The notes: generated by a model not told the origin, from the sequence alone. A stretch of DNA of 64,000 nt from Thermoplasmatota archaeon (GCA_029259115.1 JAPDJO010000029.1:1-64000); one strand, 5' to 3'; positions 52,048 to 61,399 are shown, counted from the first letter of the stretch. Numbers and translations: made by a program.

Positions 52048-52143
52048 CAAACTCTTTATCCTTCTTTCGACAACGAAGCTCTTTGCTACCTCTTCTATCT
52101 CCTTTGCCTGTTCAGCGGTTGAAACCAAACCGACTATGAACAT
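52039..52143 (-). CDS. Small protein (34 residues), paralog of the 10.86-kb gene
   Basis: ATG 52143-52141 has a perfect GGAGGTG 8 nt upstream (52158-52152) and the frame ends TAA 52041-52039. The 34-residue product begins MFIVGLVSTAEQAKEIEEVA and aligns gap-free with the 48-residue protein at 10.86 kb (13 identities in 34). The promoter element GATAACATTTGTACA plus TTTATAAA (52180-52210) matches that gene's promoter. The 3' end overlaps the regulator gene by 9 nt. Function unknown; paralogy, ribosome-binding site and promoter support a real gene. Confidence 0.72.
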   Translation of the reverse strand: MFIVGLVSTAEQAKEIEEVAKSFVVERRIKSLLN

Positions 52144-52179
52144 TTCTTTACCACCTCCAAGTAAAATTTTGTCTGAGAG

Positions 52180-52210
52180 TTTATAAATGAATTTTTGTAC
52201 AAATGTTATC
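52180..52210 (-). promoter_or_regulatory. Promoter element GATAACATTTGTACA plus TATA box
   Basis: On the minus strand GATAACATTTGTACA (52210-52196) is followed by 8 nt and TTTATAAA (52187-52180). The core TTTGTACAAA (52194-52203) is a perfect palindrome. It matches the elements upstream of the small genes at 10.86 and 58.77 kb and the arm of the operator at 51.65 kb. Confidence 0.6.
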
Positions 52211-52808
52211 GATTGAGCTCATCCAATCTGTCAATCATTGATGTAACCAAATTTATCAACTTTTCGATACTTGTCTCATCTTCTAAAATTGTATTGACCT
52301 TTATTTCTATCTCACCATTATCAAGGGAGATGATAGGGTATAGATGTTCTGCATCGATTATCTTCTCTTGGATTCGATAATCCAGCAAATCGCGAATCAT
52401 ATCTTGATTATTTCCTTTGATTACAAATCTGCTATCAAAATAGTCAGATCCTATCTCCACCTCTTTTTCCACTCCCACTTTCTTCAAAATATCAAACATT
52501 TTCCCCTCCTTGAAAATATACATTTCAAGATCTTGAGAGAAAGTTGTAGTTGCTGACACTATGGTTTGTGAGGGAGAGTATTTGCTGCCTAAATAAAAAC
52601 GTAGGGAAACGATTCTGTTTTTGTAATTAAACTTCAAAGATGGGAGTCTAAAGGAGGGTTTTGATACCTTCCCTCCTCTTTTGATTGCTATTGATTCTAG
52701 GATTTCTATAAGTTTTCTCCTTTTTCGTGGAAAAGTAACGATGTATACAACAATACCCACTACTAAAATTACGATCCACAGCAATACTAGGATTTCTGTG
52801 TAGTCCAT
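52206..52808 (-). CDS. Membrane-anchored protein of unknown function
   Basis: The 200-residue protein has one N-terminal transmembrane helix (ILVLLWIVILVVGIVVYIV) followed by a basic stop-transfer segment and a soluble beta-rich domain (about 45-200) with YFDSRFVIKGNNQDMIRDLL and a DNGEIEIKVNTI strand. It vaguely resembles DUF3137-type domains but I cannot confirm it. Its stop lies beside the promoter element at 52.2 kb. Confidence 0.65.
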   Translation of the reverse strand: MDYTEILVLLWIVILVVGIVVYIVTFPRKRRKLIEILESIAIKRGGKVSKPSFRLPSLKFNYKNRIVSLRFYLGSKYSPSQTIVSATTTFSQDLEMYIFKEGKMFDILKKVGVEKEVEIGSDYFDSRFVIKGNNQDMIRDLLDYRIQEKIIDAEHLYPIISLDNGEIEIKVNTILEDETSIEKLINLVTSMIDRLDELNR

Positions 52809-52899
52809 ACCTCTAAATCGATTTTTTATTTGAAAAGTTTTGGAGTATGCAAAACCTTTTATTCTGAATCTCTATTCTGGGTTCGGGAGGTAGAGAGTT

Positions 52900-54342
52900 A
52901 TGACATCCATCCTTGATCTTGAGCCCAAAATAGTATGGAAGCATTTTGATGAGATCAGAAAAATACCCCGTTGCTCAAAACATGAAGAGAAAATTAGAGA
53001 ATACATCGTAAATTTTGCAAAACAGCACAACTTGGAATACCAGGTAGACAAAGCAGGGAATGTTGTTATAAGAAAGCCTGCTAGTCAAGGAATGGAAAAT
53101 AAGCCGATGGTTGTCCTCCAATCTCACATGGATATGGTTTGCGAGAAGAACAAAGATGTGGAGCATGATTTTTCCAAGGACCCAATAAAGGTCAAGATAG
53201 AAGGAGAGTGGGTAACAGCTGAAGGTACTACTCTGGGAGCTGATGATGGTATAGGCGTCGCAACGGCTTTAGCCATACTCGAAGATAAAAATCTAAAGCA
53301 CCCTCCGATAGAAGCATTGTTTACAGTAGATGAAGAAACTGGTCTAACAGGAGCGTTTGCTCTAGAAAAAGATTTTCTAAAGGGAAGGATAATGATAAAT
53401 CTGGATAGCGAAGATTTTGGTGTGATCTATGTTGGTTGTGCAGGAGGAGGAGATTCTACCCTAAAATTGTCTATAAAGAGGGAGAATATACCAACTGGTA
53501 TGAGAGTATTTGAAGTATCGGTAACTGGTCTCAGAGGAGGACATTCTGGCTGTGATATACACGAACAGAGGGGTAATGCTATAAAGATACTAGCCAGGAT
53601 TTTATGGAAAGTAAAAAAAGATATGGAGATCAGAATAATAGATATAACTGGTGGGGACAAACACAATGCCATTCCTAGAGAAGCAAAGGCTATTGTTGCT
53701 GTAAGTGATGAAGATAAATTCAGAGAGATTGTTGAGAGTGAAGCTAGAGATATACTAGAAGAGATCAAACCTGTAGATCCAGATATGAAAGTTGATATAA
53801 AGGGTTCTAAAGGAGAAAAAGCTCTCGACGTCGAATCTACAAACAAGGTTATAGATCTTCTATACGCCTTGCCTCACGGAGTACTTGCAATGAGTTATGA
53901 CATACCTGATCTAGTTGAAACCTCTACGAATCTAGCAAAGATAAGAGTGGAAGGAGATAAAGTAACGATAGTTATGAGTTCTAGGAGTTCAAGTAAAACA
54001 GAGTTGCAGGCTACCAGAGATAGAATAAGAGCAATAGCAACTTTGGCTGGAGCAGAAGTTGAGGAGGGATCAACATATCCAGGATGGAAACCAAATCTGC
54101 AATCAAAAATTCTTGCTATAGCAAAAGAGGTTTTCAAAGATCTATTTGGAAAGGATCCAGAGATAAAGGCAATACATGCAGGATTAGAGACAGGAGTCAT
54201 AGGTGAGAAATTCCCAGGAATGGACATGATATCGATAGGGCCTGATGTTAGAAATCCACACTCTCCAGACGAAAAGGTTCACATCGGCTCGGTAGAAAAA
54301 TTCTACAAGTATGTGACGAAAATACTGGAGAAAATAGAGTAA
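52900..54342 (+). CDS. pepD: Aminoacyl-histidine dipeptidase (PepD, M20 family)
   Basis: This 480-residue protein has the M20C metallopeptidase motifs: VVLQSHMDMVCEKN (metal His), LGADDGIGVA (bridging Asp), DEETGLTGA (general base and metal Glu), NLDSEDFGVIYVGCAGG, VTGLRGGHSG and the C-terminal AIHAGLETGVIGEK and GPDVRNPHSPDE with the last metal His. It cleaves Xaa-His dipeptides or similar substrates. A GGGAGGT lies about 10 nt before the ATG. Confidence 0.94.
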   Translation: MTSILDLEPKIVWKHFDEIRKIPRCSKHEEKIREYIVNFAKQHNLEYQVDKAGNVVIRKPASQGMENKPMVVLQSHMDMVCEKNKDVEHDFSKDPIKVKIEGEWVTAEGTTLGADDGIGVATALAILEDKNLKHPPIEALFTVDEETGLTGAFALEKDFLKGRIMINLDSEDFGVIYVGCAGGGDSTLKLSIKRENIPTGMRVFEVSVTGLRGGHSGCDIHEQRGNAIKILARILWKVKKDMEIRIIDITGGDKHNAIPREAKAIVAVSDEDKFREIVESEARDILEEIKPVDPDMKVDIKGSKGEKALDVESTNKVIDLLYALPHGVLAMSYDIPDLVETSTNLAKIRVEGDKVTIVMSSRSSSKTELQATRDRIRAIATLAGAEVEEGSTYPGWKPNLQSKILAIAKEVFKDLFGKDPEIKAIHAGLETGVIGEKFPGMDMISIGPDVRNPHSPDEKVHIGSVEKFYKYVTKILEKIE

Positions 54343-54387
54343 TTTGACAAAACATTTATATACTAGCTCTTACCTATAGATGGGTGT

Positions 54388-54579
54388 ATGGTTGAAGATG
54401 TAACTGTTAAGACGGATAATTTGCAAAAGTTATTTCTAGATGAGGTCACAATAGAAAACGAAGAAGATGAACTAGCCTTTTTCATGAATAGATTCAATCT
54501 TAACATCGAGAACCTAGAAGCCATGCCTGCACTAAAAGAGCATATCGAACCCCTTCTATCCAGGACAGAGGAAGAATAA
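54388..54579 (+). CDS. Small acidic protein of unknown function
   Basis: This 63-residue protein starts MVEDVTVKTDNLQKLFLDEV; it is strongly acidic (Asp/Glu-rich) and helical, ending LLSRTEEE. A TATA box (TTTATATAC, about 54354) lies 26-30 nt upstream, fitting a leaderless or nearly leaderless start. It fits tightly between the peptidase and the aminotransferase genes. No family recognised. Confidence 0.6.
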   Translation: MVEDVTVKTDNLQKLFLDEVTIENEEDELAFFMNRFNLNIENLEAMPALKEHIEPLLSRTEEE

Positions 54580-54636
54580 TCGAGAAATCCGAAAGCGATA
54601 TAAGCTATTGGCAGATACTTCTTACCAGGGGTGATC

Positions 54637-55848
54637 ATGAATCTAGAGAGGCTATTTTCAAAAAGAACAAGGACAATGAGACCGTCAGAGATTAGAGAAT
54701 TGCTCAAATTAACACAACAACCAGATATCATATCGTTTGCTGGAGGATTACCTAATCCTAACGCATTTCCTATAAACGAACTTCAGGATGTCGTTAAAAA
54801 AGTTTTAGATAAGGATGGTAAGCTTGCTTTACAGTATGGTCCAACTGAAGGTATCAGAGCTTTAAGGAATACCCTCGCAAACAGATGTGCAAAAGATGGT
54901 ATAGATGCAACATCTGACAATATCTTGATAACGACAGGTTCTCAGCAGGGACTGGATGTTCTGGGTAGAATATTTTTGGATCCCGGGGATACGATAATAG
55001 TTGAGTTACCAACCTATTTGGGAGCGATAAATGCTTTTAGAGCATATGAAATAAACTTTGAAGGTATACCTTTAGATAAGGATGGGATGCAGGTCGATCT
55101 CTTAGAAGAGAAAATAAAAGAGTTGCAGAAGAAGGGCATTGTTCCAAAATTCATCTACGTTGTCCCAACTTTCCAGAACCCTGCAGGCGTAGTTATGCCA
55201 GAGAGTAGAAGGAAAAAACTAGTGGATATAGCAAATGATTATGATTTGATTGTTATAGAGGATGATCCCTATGGAAAGCTGATTTACGAAGGAGAGGCTG
55301 TAAAACCCATAAAAAGTTTTGATGATGAGGGAAGGGTCATATATCTATCCACTTTCTCCAAGATCCTTGCTCCTGGCTTCAGACTGGCGTGGATTGTTGC
55401 ATCTCAAGAGCTCATTAGAAAGTTGTCTGTAGGTAAACAAGCTTTGGATCTTTGCACAAATACATTTGCACAATTTATAGCTAACGAATTTATAGAAAGC
55501 GGTTATTTGGATTTGCATATTATGAGAATAATAGAAATGTATAGACCCAAAAGGGATAAGATGATTGAAGCTATAAAGAAATACTTCCCACCAGACACGA
55601 TATGTCATAAACCCAGAGGAGGAATGTTTGCCTGGGCGACTATCCCTGGAAATATAGACACAGAAGAAATGTTCCTAGATGCCATAAAAGAGAAGGTTGC
55701 GTATATACATGGAAAAGCGTTCTATGTTAATGGTGGAGGAGCAAACTCCATGAGGCTCAACTTTTCCTATTCATCCGAGGAACTGATAGAAGAGGGTATA
55801 AGGAGATTAGGGAGAGTCATAGAAAGAAAGTTGAAAGAATCGAAATGA
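54637..55848 (+). CDS. Class I PLP aminotransferase (2-aminoadipate/aromatic type)
   Basis: From ATG 54637, with GGGGTGAT just upstream, this is a 403-residue fold-type I aminotransferase: PDIISFAGGLPNPNAFP, LQYGPTEGIRALRNTLA, TTGSQQGLDVLGR, PTFQNPAGVVM, VIEDDPYGKLIYEG, the PLP lysine in STFSKILAPGFRLAW, and a C-terminal MRLNFSY arginine. It is like the archaeal/Thermus LysN and aromatic aminotransferase (KAT II) group; donor and acceptor are not certain. It overlaps the next gene by 4 nt (ATGA). Confidence 0.92.
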   Translation: MNLERLFSKRTRTMRPSEIRELLKLTQQPDIISFAGGLPNPNAFPINELQDVVKKVLDKDGKLALQYGPTEGIRALRNTLANRCAKDGIDATSDNILITTGSQQGLDVLGRIFLDPGDTIIVELPTYLGAINAFRAYEINFEGIPLDKDGMQVDLLEEKIKELQKKGIVPKFIYVVPTFQNPAGVVMPESRRKKLVDIANDYDLIVIEDDPYGKLIYEGEAVKPIKSFDDEGRVIYLSTFSKILAPGFRLAWIVASQELIRKLSVGKQALDLCTNTFAQFIANEFIESGYLDLHIMRIIEMYRPKRDKMIEAIKKYFPPDTICHKPRGGMFAWATIPGNIDTEEMFLDAIKEKVAYIHGKAFYVNGGGANSMRLNFSYSSEELIEEGIRRLGRVIERKLKESK

Positions 55849-57395
55849 GATTATCATATTTCCTTCTGATGTTTATTTTGTTAATTCCGGCACTTTCAGG
55901 TTGTATAATAAATTTTAAGAAGGTTCACTGTGACATAATAAGCTATCATATAATAGACAATAACGGCAGACTAGGAGTGAAATTGTATTATAATTCTACA
56001 GACAACATTACATTCAAGTCCATGGATGCCTCTGGAAAAGAAATCGATAGACTATTTGTTACTCGAAGACTCGGTGAAGTTATCCTGAATCTGTCATCCT
56101 ATCACACAAATCCTCCCGATGGAATCTACAAAATACTGGCATATGATGTCTTTGGAAACAAAATAGAAGAATTTGGTATCAATATCGAAAGACCTTCTCT
56201 CAGCATTGAGAACGTAAATCTGACTTGGTGGAAGGAGGGAAAAGATTCTTACTCCATAGTTGAAATTAGAGTGTATGTAAAAAACAGCGGAGATATACCT
56301 ATATATATCGATAAGGTTTATGTCAAAATAGAAAATATCTCCCTAGACATAAAAACACTCGAAAATGTTGTACAACCTGGATATGGAAATGTGACTCTCT
56401 CTTTGTATGTTAATTCCCTGAAAGTAAAAGAATACAATCTCTCCCTAACCATGGTTGATCTGGATAACAACCCTCTAGCACAAGGAACTTTCTTAATTTC
56501 ACCAAATGTTGATCTGAAACAGGATCGCTTTTCTAAATCTTGGAGATTCGGAAAAAAGACATACTCCCTCACTGTACCTCTCCCTGAAGGACTTTACAAT
56601 TACTGCTCGTCATTTCCAAGACTGAATTTAGAGGACTACTCATTTTATGCCATAGATCCAAAAGTTCAAGGATTCGTAGACATGCTCGCAAGGAAACTGA
56701 AATCTATGTACAGAGGTAATGATATTATAGACTTTGTTGCATCGTTTGCTCAAAGTATAGAATATAGAAACGAAAGTGGAGAATACCCGAAATACCCTAT
56801 AGAACTGCTGCATGATAGATATGGGGATTGTGAAGATAAGGCAATACTAACCTCTTCTATTCTCTACAAGCTTGGTTACGATGTCTGCCTTATAAGGTTC
56901 GAAGATCATATGGCTGTCGGCGTATATCTGGGAGGTGATAGCTATCAAGGAAAAGTATATTACACCGATGACCAAGGAAAACAATACATCTATCTCGAGA
57001 CATCAAGTAAGGGCTGGAAGCTTGGGGAAGCTGATAAAGAGTATAGCCATGCAATGAATTATACGATTCATCATGTCACAGATAAGCCTATTCTTATACA
57101 GATGTGTAAACCTCCAGTTAGGCACCAGATAGGAAATAAAGACTATATAGATCTATCCTCCACAGTTATCAATATGGGAAATAAAGATGCCGATAATGTA
57201 AAGCTTAGAATCAAAGTAGAGGTATACGGCAGCGAGATAACTGTAGCTGAGAGTGATACGATTTATATAGGAGAAGGTAGAGGGGAAGATGTATACATAA
57301 AGTTTAACACTCCAAATCTCGAATTCTCCAAGATGTTTGTCGTTGTTATAAGCAATGGTAGAGAGGTTACAAGATCTTCTTTTGTGTTCCTATAG
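55845..57395 (+). CDS. Transglutaminase-like lipoprotein
   Basis: This 516-residue protein has a lipobox (LLIPALSGC, Cys20). An N-terminal beta region (about 25-240) is followed by a transglutaminase-like domain at about 280-420: the catalytic Cys in HDRYGDCEDKAILTSSILYK, the His in FEDHMAVGVYL and the acidic residue in YIYLETSSKGWKLGE. A C-terminal beta domain of about 100 residues (IDLSSTVINMGNKDADNVKL) ends the protein. It would sit outside the membrane as a peptidase or amidase. The gene starts inside the aminotransferase stop. It is not close in sequence to the transglutaminase-like protein at 39 kb. Confidence 0.82.
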   Translation: MRLSYFLLMFILLIPALSGCIINFKKVHCDIISYHIIDNNGRLGVKLYYNSTDNITFKSMDASGKEIDRLFVTRRLGEVILNLSSYHTNPPDGIYKILAYDVFGNKIEEFGINIERPSLSIENVNLTWWKEGKDSYSIVEIRVYVKNSGDIPIYIDKVYVKIENISLDIKTLENVVQPGYGNVTLSLYVNSLKVKEYNLSLTMVDLDNNPLAQGTFLISPNVDLKQDRFSKSWRFGKKTYSLTVPLPEGLYNYCSSFPRLNLEDYSFYAIDPKVQGFVDMLARKLKSMYRGNDIIDFVASFAQSIEYRNESGEYPKYPIELLHDRYGDCEDKAILTSSILYKLGYDVCLIRFEDHMAVGVYLGGDSYQGKVYYTDDQGKQYIYLETSSKGWKLGEADKEYSHAMNYTIHHVTDKPILIQMCKPPVRHQIGNKDYIDLSSTVINMGNKDADNVKLRIKVEVYGSEITVAESDTIYIGEGRGEDVYIKFNTPNLEFSKMFVVVISNGREVTRSSFVFL

Positions 57396-57432
57396 AAAGT
57401 TTTAAAGCCTCTATCTTATAGATATATTCTAC

Positions 57433-57746
57433 GGCGCCAGGAGTAGGTGGGCGGCTGACGGTGAAGGGGTATACCCTTCGCTGAGGAAAGTCCCCCCTCA
57501 CTCTGGGCCGGGGTGCCGCGCAAGCGGCAGGGACGAGAGTCCCTACAGGAGGAACAGAAACGACACAGCCAGCGGGAAAGGCGATGATGGATTTGATCCT
57601 GAGGTCCCCGCTGGATTTGGTGAAACGGCCCCTGTCCCCGGAGCAAGCCCAAGCAGCGGGATCGGCTGCCCAGACCGCCCGCGGGTAGGGCGCATAGTAG
57701 AATGCCGCCTAAAACAGAAGGGGGCTTACGGCCTACACCTGGCGCC
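57433..57746 (+). ncRNA. rnpB: RNase P RNA
   Basis: The ends form a long P1 helix: GGCGCCAGGAGTAGG (57433-57447) with CCTACACCTGGCGCC (57732-57746). The conserved core elements are present: GAGGAAAGTCC near 57483, GGAACAGAAACG near 57551 and ACAGAAGGGGGCTTACGGCC near 57714. Together they give the archaeal type A RNA of about 314 nt. It is much more GC-rich than the flanking sequence, as expected in a thermophile. A TATA-like TTTTAAAG (about 57398-57405) lies upstream. The protein partner Rnp4 is encoded at 7.3-7.7 kb. Confidence 0.95.
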
Positions 57747-57787
57747 AATCAAAACATTAAATATTTTCTACACCCTCCGCTCTTGCT

Positions 57788-58642
57788 GTGACACTAAGTA
57801 AAAAGGGAAAAGGAATTTCCTCGCTTATTACAGCATCCCTACTCTGGGGAACATCATTTCCAGCAATAAAGATAGCTGTATCAAATGTAAACGAGCTTAC
57901 TTACACTTGGACAAGAGCTGGATTTGCTCTTATTTTTCTTTTGCCATATGTTATTGCTAACAGGAAGAAGATAGACAAAAAAGTAATGAAAGGCGGCATA
58001 CTCGCTGGTTCTACATATGCTATCGGGATATGGCTGCAAGGTTGGGGAACAAGATTTACCACTGCTTCGAATTCCGCATTTATAACAGGCTTATACATGG
58101 TTTTTGTTCATGCATACATCGCTATATTGGTTAGAAGATACAGCAAAAAGCTTTCCCTGTCTCTGATTTTGGCTCTGACAGGATTATATCTATTAACCAG
58201 ACCTGACATGCATCTAAATGTCGGAGATTTTCTAGTTCTGCTAAGCGCTTTCCTCTGGGCTGCAAACATCCTGATAATAGATAGATATGCTGACAAAGAC
58301 CCTCTTTTGATAACATTCTTTGAGATGATACCTTCTGTTTTCTTCCTTATGCCAGATATAAGTCTAAATGGCTTCCCAACCTTGAATATCGATCAGTTTG
58401 CTGTGTTGATGTATCTTGGATTTGTATGTAGTGATGGAGCAACAGTATTTCAGGTTTATGGGCAAAGATTTATAGAGCCTGCTGCTGCTTCTGTGATATA
58501 TCTTATAGAGCCGGTATCTGCCTCTCTATTTTCTTTTGCTCTTCTAGGAGAGGTTATGAATCCTTACCAGCTGTCTGGTGCTACATTTATACTCTCAGCA
58601 ATGGCTATAGCATCAACTGAAAAGATTATAGTAAAGGGTTAG
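57788..58642 (+). CDS. EamA/DMT-family transporter
   Basis: This 284-residue protein has ten hydrophobic segments in two EamA repeats (SLLWGTSFPAIKIAVSN near 18-34 and LLSAFLWAANILIIDRYADK in the second half), with the end motif AAASVIYLIEPVSASLFSFALLGE. It is a drug/metabolite exporter-like permease of unknown substrate. The start is GTG 57788; the TATA-like TTAAATATT upstream fits a leaderless mRNA. Confidence 0.85.
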   Translation: MTLSKKGKGISSLITASLLWGTSFPAIKIAVSNVNELTYTWTRAGFALIFLLPYVIANRKKIDKKVMKGGILAGSTYAIGIWLQGWGTRFTTASNSAFITGLYMVFVHAYIAILVRRYSKKLSLSLILALTGLYLLTRPDMHLNVGDFLVLLSAFLWAANILIIDRYADKDPLLITFFEMIPSVFFLMPDISLNGFPTLNIDQFAVLMYLGFVCSDGATVFQVYGQRFIEPAAASVIYLIEPVSASLFSFALLGEVMNPYQLSGATFILSAMAIASTEKIIVKG

Positions 58643-58646
58643 CATT

Positions 58647-58769
58647 TTAGTTATTTATCAATTTATATATTATCTGCTTTGCCTTCATTGGATTATAACC
58701 TTTATGGATCAGGTGAATATAGACAGCATCTAAGTAAAGGTCTCTCAGACATTTTTCTCGGTTGATCAT
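58647..58769 (-). CDS. Small protein (40 residues) under the shared promoter element
   Basis: ATG 58769-58767 has AGGTGGGG 3 nt upstream and the frame ends TAA 58649-58647, only 4 bases from the convergent EamA stop. The product begins MINREKCLRDLYLDAVYIHL and ends with a basic IIYKLINN. It is not similar to the two small paralogs. The promoter element GATAACACTTGTACA with TTTATAGG in the same spacing (58803-58832) is, however, nearly identical to theirs. Function unknown; one Cys at position 7. Confidence 0.6.
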   Translation of the reverse strand: MINREKCLRDLYLDAVYIHLIHKGYNPMKAKQIIYKLINN

Positions 58770-58802
58770 CTACCCCACCTAATTCAATTTCTGATTTTAC
58801 AG

Positions 58803-58832
58803 CCTATAAAGAGTTGTTGTACAAGTGTTATC
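58803..58832 (-). promoter_or_regulatory. Promoter element GATAACACTTGTACA plus TATA box
   Basis: On the minus strand GATAACACTTGTACA (58832-58818) is followed after 7 nt by TTTATAGG (58810-58803). TTGTACAA (58817-58824) is a palindrome. It matches the elements at 10.81 and 52.20 kb in sequence and in distance to the TATA box. Confidence 0.6.
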
Positions 58833-59007
58833 AAAATTGATAGAAAATTATTCTGGAATTTTGTTTTAATAAATTTATAAAATATATTTATATTATGCTT
58901 TATGGGGAGAAAAAGAGATCAATTTAAACTAGAAAAAACGCCAGACTCTCCCCACTCCTCCTATTTTATATTTAGAGGAAAAATTGGAATAAAATTAGAA
59001 AGGAGGA

Positions 59008-60642
59008 TTAGTCAAACTCTGTTTCCTCTCCTGGACCTTTCTCTGACCCTTTACCTTTTTCCTCTGTTCCCTTCGCAGCTATGATGTCATCGATTCTCAG
59101 TATCATTATCGCTGCCTCTGCTGCGGCCTTTACCTCTTGGGTGCTTACTCTGAGTGGTTCTATTACGTTATTCTTCATCATGTCAACGATGTCTCCATTC
59201 TCAACGTCTATCCCTGCATACTTCATTCCCTTCTTGTGAGCTGCTCTTACCTTGATCATCATATCTATTGGATCCAGACCTGCGTTCTCTGCTAGTGTTC
59301 TTGGAACTATCTCTATTGCATCAGCGAAAGCCTCAATAGCCATTTGCTCTCTTCCGCCTACCGTTGGAGCATACTCTCTGAGTTTTATTGCTATCTCTGT
59401 TGCAGCAGCGCCTCCGCCAGGCGTGATCTTGCCATCTTCAAGGGCAACCTTCACCACTGAAAGAGCATCATGCAATGCTCTCTCCAGCTCATCAACTATG
59501 TGCTCTGTACCTCCTCTTATCAGTATTGATACTGCCTTTGGATTCTTACAGTTCATCACAAAGGTCATTCTGTCATCGCCGATCTTTCTCTCCTCAACGA
59601 GTCCCGCCTTACCTAGATCCTTTGGAGTTAGATCGTCTAGATTTGAGACTATCTTTGCACCAGTAGCTTTAGCTAGTTTTTCCATGTCACTCTTCTTTGC
59701 TCTTCTTACTGCATATATTCCCTCCTTCGCTAGGAAGTGCTGAGCTATGTCATCTATACCCTTCTGACATATCAGAACATTTGCTCCTGCCTTCTTTACC
59801 TTCTCCACCATCTTTTTGAGCATCGCCTCCTCTTCATCTAGGAATCTCTGTAGCTGTGAAGGATCTGTAATCTGAATTCTGGCATCAACTTCTGTCTTTT
59901 TGACTTCAAATGGAGCATTTACTAGTGCGATCTTAGCGTTTTTCACTATCTTTGGCATTCCCTCATGTACTCTCTCCTTGTCTAGAATTATACCCTCTAT
60001 AACCTGCGTGTCGTTTATGCTTCCTCCCTGTTTCTTTGTTATCTGTATGTTATCAAGGTCGACCACAGTTCTCCCATCGATCTCCTCCGCAACCATTCTA
60101 ACGGCTTTGACCACTATGTCTGCAAGCATATCTTTTGCGGCGCTTGCTCCCTTGCTTGCCATAGCAGTTATTGCAATGTTTTTCAAGGTCTTAACGTCAT
60201 CTTTCTTGATCGGCTTTGCCATAGAGTTCAGGATCTCCACAGCCTTATCCGCTGCTATCTTGAAGCCTCTAGCAATTATCGTTGGATGTATGTTCTTTTC
60301 TAGAAGCTCTCCTGCAACTTTTAGAAGTTCTCCAGTCAGAACTACAGCTGTTGTTGTTCCGTCTCCGCACTCTTCATCTTGAGCTTTTGCTACTTCTACC
60401 ATCATCTTTGCTGCTGGATGCTCGACATCGATTTCCTTGAGAATGGTTGCACCATCGTTTGTTATTATAACGTCTCCCATACTGTCTACGAGCATCTTGT
60501 CCATTCCTTTTGGTCCGAGTGTTGATCTCACTGCATCGGCTATAGCTCTTGCTGCCATTATGTTGCTGTATTGTGCGCTCCTACCTCTCTCTCGCTTGGT
60601 TCCTTCTTTCAATACTATTATAGGCTGCTGTGTAGCCAACAT
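59008..60642 (-). CDS. thsA: Thermosome subunit (group II chaperonin)
   Basis: This 544-residue chaperonin shows the family motifs: [36 protein letters not shown], the ATPase loop [13 protein letters not shown], and the C-terminal [31 protein letters not shown] and a Gly/Glu-rich tail. It folds proteins in the cytoplasm in an ATP-driven double ring. An AT-rich promoter (TTTATATAGA near 60710) lies upstream on the minus strand. Only one subunit gene is present here. Confidence 0.97.
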   Translation of the reverse strand: MLATQQPIIVLKEGTKRERGRSAQYSNIMAARAIADAVRSTLGPKGMDKMLVDSMGDVIITNDGATILKEIDVEHPAAKMMVEVAKAQDEECGDGTTTAVVLTGELLKVAGELLEKNIHPTIIARGFKIAADKAVEILNSMAKPIKKDDVKTLKNIAITAMASKGASAAKDMLADIVVKAVRMVAEEIDGRTVVDLDNIQITKKQGGSINDTQVIEGIILDKERVHEGMPKIVKNAKIALVNAPFEVKKTEVDARIQITDPSQLQRFLDEEEAMLKKMVEKVKKAGANVLICQKGIDDIAQHFLAKEGIYAVRRAKKSDMEKLAKATGAKIVSNLDDLTPKDLGKAGLVEERKIGDDRMTFVMNCKNPKAVSILIRGGTEHIVDELERALHDALSVVKVALEDGKITPGGGAAATEIAIKLREYAPTVGGREQMAIEAFADAIEIVPRTLAENAGLDPIDMMIKVRAAHKKGMKYAGIDVENGDIVDMMKNNVIEPLRVSTQEVKAAAEAAIMILRIDDIIAAKGTEEKGKGSEKGPGEETEFD

Positions 60643-60810
60643 CTTCCTCTACCTCCCTTAAATTATTACTCTACTTAGCCTGAAAGGCAAAACCAGTATA
60701 TCATCACTTCTATATAAAATTTACTGTTGAGTTCTTAATAGCTAGAACGGTCTAATTGTTTTACCAAAAACTAAAATAATCTGGATTCAATATGACTTAT
60801 AGGTGAGAGT

Positions 60811-61389
60811 GTGGAGATAGAGGCGCTTAGAGAGAAGGCAAGGAAACTCAAGGATAATGGTCTCACGGTATATGAAATAGCAGCTGAGATGAATATTGCT
60901 GAAGAGACGGTTGAATGGTTGCTGGGAAAAGAGGAAAAAGAGAGGAAAGGCAAAGACGTTAAAATAGGTTGGAGATCGATCGGGGTTTATCCTTACAGGA
61001 TAGGACTTATTGCAAGCTCTATGGCTGATATAATCCTAGAAGAAGCAGAAAATAGAGATTTGGATGTAGATACTATCGTTGGAATAGCCATAAACGGGAT
61101 ACCCTATGCTACACTTATAGCTGAAGAGCTAGGATTAGAGTTAGCAATATTCAGACCTCACACAGAAAAGGTCGGAGTATTTAGCTCAAACTATGCAAGT
61201 GTAAGAGATAAAAGCGTAGTGATAGTGGATGATGTCATAGGAAGTGGGAAAACTATGAGGAAAGCAATAACAGCAACCAAGAAAGAAGGAGGAAAACCTG
61301 TTTTGTGTATAACTCTTGTTAACAAAAGAGCTCAGAATGATGTGGATGGTGTTCCTTTAAGAGCCTTAATAAGAACTAGAGTGATATAA
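60811..61389 (+). CDS. gfcR: PyrE-like transcriptional regulator (GfcR family)
   Basis: This 192-residue protein starts at GTG 60811 with a helix-turn-helix (ALREKARKLKDNGLTVYEIAAEMNI, near 4-45), then a phosphoribosyltransferase-like domain with GIAINGIPYATLIAEELG and the PRPP motif SVVIVDDVIGSGKTMRKA. Archaeal proteins of this layout were first called orotate phosphoribosyltransferase-like; the haloarchaeal homolog GfcR regulates sugar catabolism. Here the target genes are unknown. It lies 10 nt before the LysRS gene. Confidence 0.9.
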   Translation: MEIEALREKARKLKDNGLTVYEIAAEMNIAEETVEWLLGKEEKERKGKDVKIGWRSIGVYPYRIGLIASSMADIILEEAENRDLDVDTIVGIAINGIPYATLIAEELGLELAIFRPHTEKVGVFSSNYASVRDKSVVIVDDVIGSGKTMRKAITATKKEGGKPVLCITLVNKRAQNDVDGVPLRALIRTRVI

Positions 61390-61399
61390 GGAGATATCT

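Noticed and set aside
55452-55484. TTTGCACAAAT and TTTGCACAATT repeats resembling the operator arm
   Set aside because: They lie inside the aminotransferase coding sequence and do not precede a TATA box or a gene start.
57416-57748. 110-codon frame on the minus strand over the RNase P RNA
   Set aside because: It is antisense to the RNase P RNA, which is defined by P1 pairing and core motifs; the GC-rich RNA lacks stops by chance.
58902-59084. 60-codon frame with a TATA-like box upstream
   Set aside because: The second half is antisense to the 3' end of the thermosome gene and the composition is low-complexity; no ribosome-binding site and no recognisable similarity. A leaderless start is possible but unsupported.
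59252-59743. 163-codon plus-strand frame in the thermosome gene
   Set aside because: Antisense shadow of a strongly conserved gene.
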